A DNA stretch of 64,000 nucleotides, taken from Ignavibacteria bacterium. GTDB lineage: Bacteria; Bacteroidota; Ignavibacteria; Tepidaquicellales; Tepidaquicellaceae. The number at the start of each line of letters is the position of its first letter. Position 1 is the stretch's first letter. A program made the position numbers and the translations under genes. The DNA lies in NCBI GenBank assembly GCA_041649015.1, contig JBAZNU010000003.1, forward strand, positions 310,001 to 374,000, given 5' to 3'. The notes under the pieces are model-generated. The model was not told where the DNA came from, ran no database searches, and saw only the letters and a program-made list of their open reading frames with translations. This document shows, one piece after another, positions 45,919 to 55,215 of this stretch.

Positions 45919-47010
45919 TCATAAAATAAACTTAACCCCCTTGTTGTTAATAACAAAAAAATCACCTTTTTCAAAATACAGTGCATTCATAAAACTGTTA
46001 TCGGAATTTTGTTTGTGTTCAAGGTCAATAACAATTACCTTCGAATTGTACATGTATTGAATTTTTTCAAAGATAGTATGTCCAAGAACAATCTTATCTG
46101 CGTTGAAATGCGCCAGAATGCTGTCTAACTGTTCAGGTGCGACAGTGTTTTGAGCTACTCCTCTGAACCAAACAGGACTGCTTCTGCCTATAAAAACATC
46201 TTCTTTTATTTCCTGTATAGAAAGGCCGTAGTCAAGTCGTTTTCGAAATTCACTGTTAATTTCATTGATAGTAAACTTTGAAAAAGGAAATGAGCCCCCG
46301 ATACCACCATGAACAAACAAGATATTTCCGATTAGTTCTATACAATTCTTACTTCTCAGCCATCTGCCAAGTTCTGTATTGACAGAATACCAATTTTCAT
46401 AGGGGATTTTAATCGAATCGGCATTAATAAAATATTTCTGTCTGAGATATCTGTAATCGCCGATTAAGTTCATAACATCATGGTTGCCCAAGATAAAATG
46501 TACTTTACCGCTGGCACTTTCTGCTTCGCTTTCGAGCTTATAAATAAGCCAGAGGCATTCAGTAACGTTAAGTCCGCGGTCGAACATATCGCCGACAATG
46601 ACAAGATGACCGGAACCGAAAATCCAATTAAAATTAGTGTCAATTACGCCCGCACCTTTTAAAATCATCAAAAAGCCGTTGAAGTTACCTTCTATATCCG
46701 AAATCATGAGCATTTTGGAAGGGAAAGTATAAACATCATTTTCTGTATTGATTTCACTTTTTAATTTAAAGAAGAAGCTTTGTTTTGTCTCATCCACGAA
46801 GCATGAAAGGAATTCTGTTTTTGATATGCCTTTTGAGTATGGTTTGAAAGAATTACCATGAGGTGTAATTCCTGCTGCATAAGTTTTCCCGTCCGAATAA
46901 TAAACAATCGGACCATCGCTGCTATAGAGTGAATCCGCAAAAAGAGTATTATTTACCCGTGCAGAAACTAAATTAAGAAATAATGCGAATATAAGTAAAA
47001 ATTTTTTCAA
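45919..47010 (-). CDS. Exported calcineurin-like metallophosphatase
   Basis: The proposed start is TTG at 47010, giving (M)KKFLLIFALFLNLVSA, a clean signal peptide. An earlier TTG at 47046 would add 12 basic/hydrophobic residues. The protein has about 363 residues. The phosphoesterase motifs appear in order: SDIEGNFNGF, GDMFDRGLNVTE, LGNHDVMNL, LFVHGGIGG and VLGHTIFEKI. These coordinate the two metals. The arrangement is like the bacterial Shewanella-like protein phosphatases. The export signal puts it in the periplasm, where the substrate is unknown. A long non-coding region lies upstream. Confidence 0.85.
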   Translation of the reverse strand: MKKFLLIFALFLNLVSARVNNTLFADSLYSSDGPIVYYSDGKTYAAGITPHGNSFKPYSKGISKTEFLSCFVDETKQSFFFKLKSEINTENDVYTFPSKMLMISDIEGNFNGFLMILKGAGVIDTNFNWIFGSGHLVIVGDMFDRGLNVTECLWLIYKLESEAESASGKVHFILGNHDVMNLIGDYRYLRQKYFINADSIKIPYENWYSVNTELGRWLRSKNCIELIGNILFVHGGIGGSFPFSKFTINEINSEFRKRLDYGLSIQEIKEDVFIGRSSPVWFRGVAQNTVAPEQLDSILAHFNADKIVLGHTIFEKIQYMYNSKVIVIDLEHKQNSDNSFMNALYFEKGDFFVINNKGVKFIL

Positions 47011-47740
47011 AATGACAATTCTTTTTGGATAATATAAACCTTTCAATCATTTTTAAAAATCAAATTAGTATTTCAAATCATCCTAAGAGCAGTGAACTGT
47101 TAGAAGTAAGAAGTAAGATGTAAGCTGTTCCGACAAGTCGGGATGCGAAGAGCGCATAAACAGTTAACTGTAAACAGGAAACTGTAAGAAGTAAGATGTA
47201 AGCAGTAAACTGTCCCGACAAGTCGGGATGCAAAGAACGCATAAACAGTAAACAGTGAGTTTTTAGTTATGAATAGCGAAAAATATTTCAAGACCAATTT
47301 GAGTACAATCTGAGTACAAGGAGAGCGCAAGATTAAGAAAAAATGAAAGTGCAATTTCAGAGCATTTTCAGGGATTCAAAACTTAAAAAATAACAGAGAA
47401 ATTTAAAAACCATATTTTACACACTCCTTTCATTATTAATCACAACAAAAACCAAAACTTGGACACGGCAACTTTTTGTCGATTTTTTTGTACGGATTTT
47501 AAGAGACAGAAAATACAGAGAATTATTTTAAGAAAAAGATTTTTTTAAAGGGAAAAATATTTTTAAAATGAGAATTATTGTGGCACAATTTCGAAAAATA
47601 TTGTGATTAATAATAGGAGGGCATACTTTAGTAATGGATTATAGGTAAAAGAGTTTCTGGTGCAGTTATAAATCGGAAAAAATATTATGAAAAAAGAAAA
47701 GGGAAAAAAGAAAATCCGGAAACAGATATGATAGCATTAA
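47011..47740. other. Long non-coding stretch between the HPr and metallophosphatase genes
   Basis: No gene is seen in this region of about 700 bp. At 47106-47256 it holds two copies of a repeated element, listed separately. TGAGTACAA occurs twice with an 11-bp period (47300-47308 and 47311-47319). The rest is AT-rich, with only very short open frames lacking convincing start contexts. No tRNA or clear terminator was recognised. Confidence 0.5.
47106..47256. repeat. Two direct copies of a roughly 70-bp element containing a CCCGAC/GTCGGG hairpin
   Basis: Copy 1 (47106-47170) and copy 2 (47184-47256) both begin GTAAGAAGTAAGATGTAAGC. Both contain CCGACAAGTCGGGATGC and end near CGCATAAACAGT. In copy 2 the core CCCGAC-AA-GTCGGG is a perfect inverted repeat with 6-bp arms, and copy 1 has one change in it. 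Copy 2 carries a few extra bases before the core. The pattern resembles small palindromic interspersed (REP-like) elements. Whether it recurs elsewhere in the genome cannot be seen here. Confidence 0.7.
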
Positions 47741-48007
47741 TCAAAGTTCATCGAAGCCGCGTTCGAAGAAATCAACCATTTCCGTGCAAAGTTCATTTTC
47801 GTCAGGTCCATCAAACCTCAGTTCAAGTACGGCTCCTTCCTCCGCAGCAAGTGTCATTACTCCAATTATTGATTTGCCATTAACTTGAAATCCATCACGG
47901 GAGAGAAAAAAATCGGCTTTGTATTTTGCAGCGATTCTGACGATTGTTGATGCGGGTCTTGTATGCATACCGGCCTTGTTTACAATTGTTACATTTTTTA
48001 ATATCAT
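47741..48007 (-). CDS. HPr family phosphocarrier protein
   Basis: The 88-residue HPr fold protein has the phosphorylatable His15 in KAGMHTRPAS and the regulatory Ser46 in NGKSIIGVMTLAAE, both at canonical positions. HPr passes phosphate from enzyme I to PTS components. With Ser46 it may also be a target of HPr kinase, which many Bacteroidota-group bacteria use without a full sugar PTS. No enzyme I or PTS permease is in this window. It starts 6 bp after the polyprenyl synthase stop and is co-directional with it. Confidence 0.93.
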   Translation of the reverse strand: MILKNVTIVNKAGMHTRPASTIVRIAAKYKADFFLSRDGFQVNGKSIIGVMTLAAEEGAVLELRFDGPDENELCTEMVDFFERGFDEL

Positions 48008-48013
48008 CAGTAC

Positions 48014-49000
48014 CTACGAAGTTCTTTTTAATAACATATCAGAAAACCATTTAAGCATATTTTTTGCGTCTGATTCTATTATATGTTCAAGCTGTTCATT
48101 TGCCATTGTTGTATATTCTTCTACTTTATTCGCAGCGGATTCGAGTACCCCATATTTGTGGTAAACATCTTTGATCCTCATTACGTCTTCCGAATTTTTA
48201 ACGCCTTTATTTTCAATTACGTAATGAAGAAGCTGTTTATCTCCATTATCAACGGCACTTTCAAGTGCTTTTAATAAGAGATAAGTTTTCTTGCCTTCGT
48301 AAAGGTCACCTCCGATTTTTTTGCCAAATTTTTTCTCGTCGGCTACGATATCAAGCAGGTCGTCCTGAATCTGAAAAGCGAGTCCTGTGTAAAGTGCATA
48401 GTATTTCAAAGCCTCAATTTCTTTGTTGGATGCATTTCCAATAAGAGCTCCAATTTCAGCACAACATTTTAAGAGCCCTGAAGTTTTTTTATCAATCATC
48501 ATAATGTAATCATCAATCTTAACTTTTTTTCTAAGTTCAAATTCTTTATCATAGCTTTGTCCTTCGCATACTTCAATAATAGCTTTCGTGAATGATTTTG
48601 CGATTTCCTGAATTCTGTCGGATTTTGTTTTAAGGAGTGATTTATAAGCATAACCGAGCAGACCGTCACCTGCGAGTATCGCTGTATTACTATCCCATTT
48701 TTTGTGTATAGTTTCTCTACCTCTGCGTGTATCAGCGTTGTCCATGATGTCATCGTGCACAAGGGTGAAGTTGTGAAGTATTTCTATTGCCGTAGCAGCG
48801 TCAAGGGCATCTTCAGCTACCCCGCCAACAGCTTCGCAGCAAATAATTAACAGCATGGGTCTGATTCTTTTGCCACCACCGTCGAGAATGTATTTCATCG
48901 GTTCGTATATACCAATTGGGGCTACATTCGGCGTGAAAGTAACTAACTTGCATTCAATCAAATTTTTATAAAAGTCGTATCTCTCTTTAAAATTTGTCAT
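48014..49000 (-). CDS. Polyprenyl diphosphate synthase (FPP/GGPP synthase family)
   Basis: The 328-residue all-helical trans-prenyltransferase has the first aspartate-rich motif in LVHDDIMDNADTRRGRETIH (residues about 87-106) and the second in FQIQDDLLDIVADEKKFGKK. GGGKRIRPMLL near residue 36 binds isopentenyl diphosphate. The first motif is DDxxD without the two-residue insertion of bacterial FPP synthases, and Phe lies five residues before it (NFTLVHDD). That pattern suggests a C20-range product, though chain length prediction by this rule is uncertain. It would feed isoprenoid, quinone or carotenoid synthesis in the cytoplasm. Confidence 0.9.
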   Translation of the reverse strand: MTNFKERYDFYKNLIECKLVTFTPNVAPIGIYEPMKYILDGGGKRIRPMLLIICCEAVGGVAEDALDAATAIEILHNFTLVHDDIMDNADTRRGRETIHKKWDSNTAILAGDGLLGYAYKSLLKTKSDRIQEIAKSFTKAIIEVCEGQSYDKEFELRKKVKIDDYIMMIDKKTSGLLKCCAEIGALIGNASNKEIEALKYYALYTGLAFQIQDDLLDIVADEKKFGKKIGGDLYEGKKTYLLLKALESAVDNGDKQLLHYVIENKGVKNSEDVMRIKDVYHKYGVLESAANKVEEYTTMANEQLEHIIESDAKNMLKWFSDMLLKRTS

Positions 49001-49250
49001 TAATAACTTATTGTTTCATAGGAAAATAGACAAAATAAAATCATAAAGAAGTGATAAAAGGTATGCGATAAATACTCAGGTATCACATTTTTCCATATAT
49101 TTGTATAAATAAAGAATATGCATCTTTGAACGGAACTTAAAATATTTTTCCAAGTTTAAATAATAAAAGAAATACAGCATTTTGAATTAAATTAACGGAA
49201 TAAAATTTCTATATTTAATATTGTTTAATTAAACATCTTATGAATATATT

Positions 49251-49685
49251 ATGACAAAAAAACTAATCTTGGCTGCATTAATTCTTTCAATTTTTGCAGT
49301 ATTCTCAGTAAACAATTCGGTCAATGCACAGTCTAACCCGACTCTTAAAGTATCTGTCTCCAAATCAGTAAAACCAGGGGGTGTTGGTACATTAACGATA
49401 AAGTTCAAACATGGTCCAAAAGTAAAGATACCGGGTGAGCCGCCTATTGAAATTACTCTAAACGGCGAGGGTATCACAGCACAGGGCAACCCAATATTTT
49501 CTACTGATGCTGAAGGATATATTAAAAACTCAAAAGTAACTTATAAATTTAATGTCGGCAGTGACGTCCAAACCGGCACTACTATTTCACTATCCGGCAG
49601 GGTTAAATTTGGATACTGCAGTACTGAAACAGGCATATGTAAATTCGGCGATAAGAATTTCACAGTCAACGTAAAAATAAAGTAA
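49251..49685 (+). CDS. Small exported protein resembling the DsbD N-terminal domain
   Basis: The 144-residue protein has a signal peptide (LILAALILSIFAVFSVNNSV to NAQ). The mature part is an immunoglobulin-like beta domain (LKVSVSKSVKPGGVGTLTIK) ending with FGYCSTETGICKFGDKNF. The two cysteines near the C-terminus, separated by six residues, recall the reactive pair of the DsbD alpha domain (C-x5-C), which passes electrons to periplasmic partners. The membrane part of DsbD is absent, so it would act as a stand-alone domain. The match is by eye. It is followed 14 bp later by the LpxH-like gene. Confidence 0.6.
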   Translation: MTKKLILAALILSIFAVFSVNNSVNAQSNPTLKVSVSKSVKPGGVGTLTIKFKHGPKVKIPGEPPIEITLNGEGITAQGNPIFSTDAEGYIKNSKVTYKFNVGSDVQTGTTISLSGRVKFGYCSTETGICKFGDKNFTVNVKIK

Positions 49686-49699
49686 TACTGCAATCATTA

Positions 49700-50479
49700 A
49701 TGACCGGGTCAATGTTCTTTATTTCAGATGTTCATCTTGGTATGAAGCAATATGAACATAAGAAATTACAGGAAGACCTGATAATAAGTTTTTTCGAAAA
49801 ACTGATAAATGAAAAAGCCTCCGAATTAATAATCGTCGGAGACTTTTTTGATTCATGGATTGAATACAGACAGGTAGTGCCAAAGGGTTTCTATCGTGTT
49901 TTCTCAAAGCTCTATGATCTTGTGAATGCCGGTGTTAAGGTTACTTATCTTGCCGGCAATCATGATTTCTGGCGAGGGAAATATCTTCAGGAAGAGTTTG
50001 GTATCGAAAAGCTTGATAACCATCAGGAAAGAACTATTGAAGGAAAGAGGTTTTTTATACACCACGGAGACGGTCTTGCGTATAAAGATACGGGTTACAA
50101 GGTATTAAAGGTAATATTGAGGAACAAAATTTCCCAGTTTCTTTATTCTTTGCTGCATCCTGATTTTGGATTATGGCTTGCGAGGAGTACATCTTCAAGG
50201 TCGCGTGATTATACTTCACAGAAAGATTATTCCGAAAAAGACGGTTTGAAAGATGCCGCTTTTATGAAGATTAAGGAGGGATTTGATTTTGTGTTAATGG
50301 GGCACAGGCACAGAGCTATGATGTTAAAAGAAGGAACGGGCTATTACGTTAATCTTGGCGACTGGATGATAAACTTTACATATGGTGAATTTACTAATGG
50401 TACTTTTTATTTCAGAAAATATTACGACTTTAATGGTCAGAAAATTGTTGACGAATTAATAAGGGATTCAAACTCATAA
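49700..50479 (+). CDS. UDP-2,3-diacylglucosamine hydrolase-like metallophosphoesterase (LpxH-like)
   Basis: The 259-residue calcineurin-fold enzyme has metal motifs in order: FISDVHLGM (Asp10, His12), VGDFFDSWIEY, LAGNHDFWRG, IHHGDGLAY and MGHRHRAMM. The GDFFDSW and insertion-lid pattern matches LpxH, which removes UMP from UDP-diacylglucosamine to give lipid X in lipid A synthesis at the inner membrane. The lid helices around residues 130-175 are hydrophobic and basic, consistent with membrane docking. Bacteroidota commonly use this LpxH-related form. Its stop abuts the penicillin-binding protein start. Confidence 0.83.
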   Translation: MTGSMFFISDVHLGMKQYEHKKLQEDLIISFFEKLINEKASELIIVGDFFDSWIEYRQVVPKGFYRVFSKLYDLVNAGVKVTYLAGNHDFWRGKYLQEEFGIEKLDNHQERTIEGKRFFIHHGDGLAYKDTGYKVLKVILRNKISQFLYSLLHPDFGLWLARSTSSRSRDYTSQKDYSEKDGLKDAAFMKIKEGFDFVLMGHRHRAMMLKEGTGYYVNLGDWMINFTYGEFTNGTFYFRKYYDFNGQKIVDELIRDSNS

Positions 50480-52762
50480 ATGTTCGGTAAGTCAAAAAAT
50501 AAGAAGAGAGAAGAAGAACTGGATAAATATTTTGCGGATAAGAAATACCGCAAAAAAGTATCCAGAAAGAGAAGCACTGAAAAGTTCTCTCTGGGTTTTA
50601 TTGTTTTTGTTTTGACGACAGTTCTGCTTGCTGCAACCGGTTATCTGGTCTATCTTTCACAATCTTTACCATCCCTGGAGGAACTTGAAAATCCAAAGAT
50701 TGAAGAAGCTACGAAAATTTATTCAGACGACGGAGTTCTTATTGACAAGTTTTTTCTGAAAAACAGGACGAAAGTTACGTTTGAAGACATTCCCAAAGAC
50801 ATGATTAATGCTCTTGTTGCTGTTGAAGACAGAAAGTTTTTTAATCACTGGGGTGTTGATGTACAGAGAATATTTCAGGCATTTATAAAAAACGTTTTAA
50901 GTTTCAGTCTTAAAAGAGAAGGTGCTTCAACGATAACACAGCAACTTGCAGGAAATCTTTACCTTAACAGAAGGGAAATTACGTTTAACAGGAAATTGCG
51001 TGAGGCAATGACGGCAGTGCAGATAGAACGGACTTATACAAAAGAAGAAATTTTAACTTACTATCTGAATACTGTGTATTTCGGAAAGGGTGCATACGGA
51101 ATCGAAGCTGCAGCAAACACATTTTTCAGCAAAGGTTCGAAGGAACTGAATCTTGATGAGTGTGCAATACTTGTGGCATTACTTAAATCTCCGGCAAAGT
51201 ATGACCCTGTTGACAATCCAGAGAATTCTAAGAACAGAAGAAATCTCGTGTTGAATTCAATGCTGGAGGAGAATTATATAACACAAGAGGTCTACAATAC
51301 GTCTGTAAACAATCCAATAAAAGTTGCTTTCAATCAGCAGGAAATAAACTCGGAGTCAATGGCGCCTGAGTTTACAGAGTACGTCAGACAGTTAATGCAG
51401 GTAAAAGCCGAGAAGTATGGATTTGACCTTTACCGTGACGGTTTGAAAGTATACACAACACTTGACACAAGGTTTCAAAAACATGCGAACGATGCAGTAA
51501 TAGAGCAACTCAAATCTTACCAGAAATCATTCAGCAGTTCATGGAACTGGAAAAACCACAAAGACATACTTGAGAGCAATGTTGATAAATTTATTAAGCA
51601 GACGGAGGAATACAAAAAAGCAGTAACTGACGTTGATAAGAAGAAAATCTATGATATGATGAAGAGTAATCCTTCAATCACAGATTCTGTAAAAAAACTC
51701 GCAACAACCGTGCAAGTTGGATTTGTTGTTATGAATCCAAGGAGCGGAGAGATAAAAGCAATGATAGGTTCGAATCCGAGTACGAGAACAAAGTACGGAT
51801 TAAATCATGTTACGCAGGTAAGAAGACAACCGGGTTCTTCATTCAAGCCTTTTGTTTATGCTGTTGCGGTTAATAACGGTTATTCTCCCGGATATTTGAT
51901 TTCAAATGACCCCGTGGTTGTGAATGTCGGCGGTAAAACATGGTCTCCAAAAGGGGGGGGAACGGGCGGAATGGTTACAATGCGCACTGCTATTGAGAAG
52001 TCAATAAACGTTGTTGCAGTCAGAACAGCGATGGAACTTGCGCCGATTGAACAGGTGATAGAGCTTGCGAAGAAAATGGGTATAAAATCAGAACTACCGA
52101 ATTTCCTGTCGCTTGCGCTTGGGGTTGGAGAAGTTACACCTCTTGAAATGACGAATGCATTCGGAACATTTGATAATGAAGGAATATGGGTTGAACCGAT
52201 TGCTATTACGAGAATTGAAGACAGGAACGGAAATCTGATAGAGGAAGCCATTCCGGATACAAGAGAAGTCCTGAGCGAAGAAACAGCTTACATTATGTCC
52301 GATATGATGGAAGGAGTAGTAAATGACGGAACAGCAGCATCAATCAGAAGGTTTTTTAAGAGGCCCGCAGCGGGCAAAACAGGGACATCGCAAAACTATA
52401 CAGACGCGTGGTTTGTAGGTTATACACCTCAGTTTGTAGCGGGCTGCTGGCTTGGTTTTGATGATGCGAGAATAAAGTTTGGCGGATCATACGGGCAGGG
52501 AGGAAAAGCCGCGGCACCGATCTGGGGAAGGTTTATGCAGCTGCTTTATTCGGATGAAAACTTTGATTTTCCGATTGAATACTTCCTAATGCCGGATAAT
52601 GTTCAGGAAGTTACTATCTGCGCCATAACGGGATTGCTGGCAGGACCTTCATGCCCGGGAGAGATAGAACTTGTAAATAAAAGATTAATTCCGAGGAAAT
52701 GTACTTCAAATCACATAACATACGACTCTTTAGCTTCATCTCCACTTGATATCGAACAATAG
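50480..52762 (+). CDS. Class A penicillin-binding protein (PBP1A-type)
   Basis: The 760-residue bifunctional peptidoglycan synthase has a basic cytoplasmic tail and a single transmembrane helix at residues about 37-58. The GT51 glycosyltransferase domain carries VAVEDRKFFNHWGVD, EGASTITQQLAGNLYL and KEEILTYYLNTVYFGKGAYG. The transpeptidase domain has Ser453-x-x-Lys456 in PGSSFKPF, SIN in EKSINVVAV, and KTGTS. It polymerises glycan strands and cross-links them in the periplasm. The C-terminal tail includes two cysteines (CAITGLLAGPSCPGE) typical of Bacteroidota-group PBP1A proteins. It lies in a co-directional run with LpxH-like and ndk genes. Confidence 0.95.
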   Translation: MFGKSKNKKREEELDKYFADKKYRKKVSRKRSTEKFSLGFIVFVLTTVLLAATGYLVYLSQSLPSLEELENPKIEEATKIYSDDGVLIDKFFLKNRTKVTFEDIPKDMINALVAVEDRKFFNHWGVDVQRIFQAFIKNVLSFSLKREGASTITQQLAGNLYLNRREITFNRKLREAMTAVQIERTYTKEEILTYYLNTVYFGKGAYGIEAAANTFFSKGSKELNLDECAILVALLKSPAKYDPVDNPENSKNRRNLVLNSMLEENYITQEVYNTSVNNPIKVAFNQQEINSESMAPEFTEYVRQLMQVKAEKYGFDLYRDGLKVYTTLDTRFQKHANDAVIEQLKSYQKSFSSSWNWKNHKDILESNVDKFIKQTEEYKKAVTDVDKKKIYDMMKSNPSITDSVKKLATTVQVGFVVMNPRSGEIKAMIGSNPSTRTKYGLNHVTQVRRQPGSSFKPFVYAVAVNNGYSPGYLISNDPVVVNVGGKTWSPKGGGTGGMVTMRTAIEKSINVVAVRTAMELAPIEQVIELAKKMGIKSELPNFLSLALGVGEVTPLEMTNAFGTFDNEGIWVEPIAITRIEDRNGNLIEEAIPDTREVLSEETAYIMSDMMEGVVNDGTAASIRRFFKRPAAGKTGTSQNYTDAWFVGYTPQFVAGCWLGFDDARIKFGGSYGQGGKAAAPIWGRFMQLLYSDENFDFPIEYFLMPDNVQEVTICAITGLLAGPSCPGEIELVNKRLIPRKCTSNHITYDSLASSPLDIEQ

Positions 52763-52798
52763 CAAAATAAAAAATATATTACGAAAGGATTAATTAAA

Positions 52799-53212
52799 TT
52801 GGAAAGAACACTTTGTATTATCAAACCCGATGCTGTAAAGAAAAAAGTACAGGGAAACATTATTCAGATGATACTGGATGCAGGATTTACAATACGAGGA
52901 ATGAAGCTAATTCAGATGTCAAAAGAACAGGCACAGAAATTTTATGAAGTACATAAGGAGAGGTCCTTCTACAGCGAGCTTGTAAGTTTTATGACATCGG
53001 GACCAGTTATTCCGATTGCGCTTGAGAAGAAAAATGCTGTCGCAGATTATAGGAACCTAATTGGTGCAACTGATCCAGCGGAAGCGGCGGAAGGAACGAT
53101 AAGAAAGAAATTTGCAGGTTCAAAAGCGGAGAATGCAGTACACGGTTCTGATTCGGTTGAGAACGGAAGGATTGAAGTGGAGTTTTTCTTTCCTGAGAAA
53201 GAGCTTGTTTAG
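52799..53212 (+). CDS. ndk: Nucleoside diphosphate kinase
   Basis: The 137-residue protein begins at TTG 52799, giving (M)ERTLCIIKPDAVKKKVQGNI. AAAGGA about 9 nt upstream and the conserved N-terminus both fix this unusual start. The phosphorylated His115 lies in NAVHGSDSVENG, followed by the usual EVEFFFPE. The enzyme equilibrates nucleoside triphosphates in the cytoplasm. The length matches the family (about 140). It lies 36 bp after the penicillin-binding protein gene and converges with the membrane protein gene at 53287. Confidence 0.97.
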   Translation: MERTLCIIKPDAVKKKVQGNIIQMILDAGFTIRGMKLIQMSKEQAQKFYEVHKERSFYSELVSFMTSGPVIPIALEKKNAVADYRNLIGATDPAEAAEGTIRKKFAGSKAENAVHGSDSVENGRIEVEFFFPEKELV

Positions 53213-53286
53213 TAAAACGAATATTAAAAAGAGAAAAGATTAGCTTTTACTGCAGACAAGAAAAGAGATAAACCAAAGTACAGTAT

Positions 53287-55110
53287 TTAATTATCCGTAT
53301 TGGGTTCAGGTCTTTTTACTCTGATTGATTTAACGACTCTTTCAATCTCACCTTTATATTTCTCGAATGATGGCTGAACCGTAAATGTGTTTACGAAAAT
53401 ATTATCAGTTTTTGTAGATACATAAAACCTGTAGTAGGTAAGCTTGCCTTCAGTTTTCGGGTCTATAGAATAAATTGTTGTTTTTGTAAGCGTATCCTCA
53501 TTAAATACTTTCGTAAACTGGAACTGTCCGAACCTATCTCCTTTGGTATCAATCTCAATATTCATAGTCAAGGTCTCTTCCTTTTTGACAGTTGTATCAA
53601 CGAGTATCACCCCTGTAAACAACGATGTCTGATTAAGGTCACGAGCATCTATCTGTTTCCAGTTAGGCGGAAATCTTCCGATAAGTCCGACTTCGTTTTC
53701 TGACAGATTCTTCAAGAGCGAATCCGGCATAAGTGATGCGTTCAACTTTGTTGTATCGACAACACCGTTTTGGTACCTTGTTGTATCGTTGGCTTTTCTA
53801 AGGGAATCGAGTTCTTTATTTAATGCCGTATCGTTTTCTGTGAGACTTTTATCCAATTTAGGAAGATTAACTCTTGGAGGAGTAATTCTCTTCGGAATAA
53901 TTTTTGGAGGAGATATATCTGACCCTGTTTCAGAGTCTGTCTTCAACTCTTCGGGTCTATTTGGGTCGTCAACGTTTTGTGCGAGCTGGTTCAGGTTTTC
54001 GGGAAGGTCTTGCATAACTATAAGTCTTTTCTGGACAACTTCTTCGTCTTCTTTAATATTACCTGATCCGAATGAATAGAATAAAATTGCGGCAATGATA
54101 GTGATAGTATTTGCTGCTGCAAAACCTCTTTGCAGATTCTTTCTAATGAACTCCTTGTTCTTTCTCCATGGATTCTTTCTTCCGATTTTTAGCTCGAGTT
54201 TTTCTTCATCCGTAAGTCCGTTTAAACTTTCTTCAGGCGGTTCGGCAGCAGATTTCGTGAGTCTGCTAAGAATATCCACTACTAATGGGTTTGGAGTAAG
54301 TCCCGGAGTTTTAAACTGTACTGCTTTATCCGGCTTTTTGACGTCCAAATTATCGGGTTTATCAGCATCGTCTCCTATTTTAATAAAAACTTCAACGTCC
54401 TGTTTTGCAATACCCTGACGCGGATGAATAAATATCTTATTAGACTGCGTCTCTTCTCCGTCTTCGATGTTTGTCTTATCGAGAAGAGAACTGTCAACTG
54501 AAATTGATTTATTCGTTGAGATCTTTATTCTTAGAACATTTTCGCTGATTAAACTTATCTGATAGTTACTTTCTTTCTTTCTGATTTCAGTTTTTATATC
54601 GTCGGTTTCACTTTCAGCATCCGCTGCAGGTTCTTCGATACCAATTTTTACGAGAACTTCTATTTCCTGTTTTAATTCTTCGGCTTTAGGATGAATGTAA
54701 ATTCTGTTGGACTGAGTTTCTTCCTTAACTATTACATTACAGTCAATAGTAACGGATAGGTTTGTTGTAGTTCTAACGCGTAGGACTCTTTCGTCAATTA
54801 AATTAACCTGATATTTACTGTCATAGGCAGTTGATTCAACAATATCTTCAGTATTTGTATCCTCAGTATCATTATTTTCGGGTTCAATCTTATCCTCAAC
54901 AAGCTCGTTCTCCGGTTCAACTGGATTTATAATGTTATCATTTAGCTCTTTTGAAGTAAGATCTTCTGAATGAAAAATATTTTCCTCCTGATTGATTTCA
55001 TCAGGTATTACTTTTCTTTGCTCGGATAAATCACCATTATCTAATGGTTTTTCATTACCATCGCCGTCTAAGTTGTTGTTTATATCGTCTTTATTTAAAG
55101 TATCGCTCAT
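53287..55110 (-). CDS. Single-span membrane protein with duplicated N-terminal domain, function unknown
   Basis: The 607-residue protein opens with about 95 acidic, low-complexity residues. Two related units of about 85 residues follow: unit 1 from YQVNLIDERVLRVRTTTNLS to ETQSNRIYIHP, unit 2 from YQISLISENVLRIKISTNKS to ETQSNKIFIHP. Then come a basic stretch and one transmembrane helix at residues about 328-350 (ANTITIIAAILFYSF). By the positive-inside rule the repeats are cytoplasmic. The periplasmic part has a proline-rich linker (SPPKIIPKRITPPRVNLPK) recalling TonB, then a roughly 140-residue beta-rich domain ending VERVVKSIRVKRPEPN. No family was recognised. A cytoplasm-to-envelope linker or sensor role is speculation. 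Confidence 0.75.
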   Translation of the reverse strand: MSDTLNKDDINNNLDGDGNEKPLDNGDLSEQRKVIPDEINQEENIFHSEDLTSKELNDNIINPVEPENELVEDKIEPENNDTEDTNTEDIVESTAYDSKYQVNLIDERVLRVRTTTNLSVTIDCNVIVKEETQSNRIYIHPKAEELKQEIEVLVKIGIEEPAADAESETDDIKTEIRKKESNYQISLISENVLRIKISTNKSISVDSSLLDKTNIEDGEETQSNKIFIHPRQGIAKQDVEVFIKIGDDADKPDNLDVKKPDKAVQFKTPGLTPNPLVVDILSRLTKSAAEPPEESLNGLTDEEKLELKIGRKNPWRKNKEFIRKNLQRGFAAANTITIIAAILFYSFGSGNIKEDEEVVQKRLIVMQDLPENLNQLAQNVDDPNRPEELKTDSETGSDISPPKIIPKRITPPRVNLPKLDKSLTENDTALNKELDSLRKANDTTRYQNGVVDTTKLNASLMPDSLLKNLSENEVGLIGRFPPNWKQIDARDLNQTSLFTGVILVDTTVKKEETLTMNIEIDTKGDRFGQFQFTKVFNEDTLTKTTIYSIDPKTEGKLTYYRFYVSTKTDNIFVNTFTVQPSFEKYKGEIERVVKSIRVKRPEPNTDN

Positions 55111-55215
55111 TTAATAATTATCACATAAGTTAAGTATCTTATACTTAACTTTAAATTCATTTCATACATATTAAGTTAAACTACAATTGTGTCCAATTTG
55201 TTCAATATTTATTAA

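Noticed and set aside
47576..47610. CACAAT/ATTGTG inverted repeat and a following AGGAGG in the long spacer
   Set aside because: The nearest ATG gives only a four-codon frame, and the arms are short; no gene or regulator site can be supported.
49051..49086. Spaced inverted repeat GTGATA...TATCAC before the DsbD-like gene
   Set aside because: Six-base arms separated by about 24 bases are expected by chance in AT-rich DNA.
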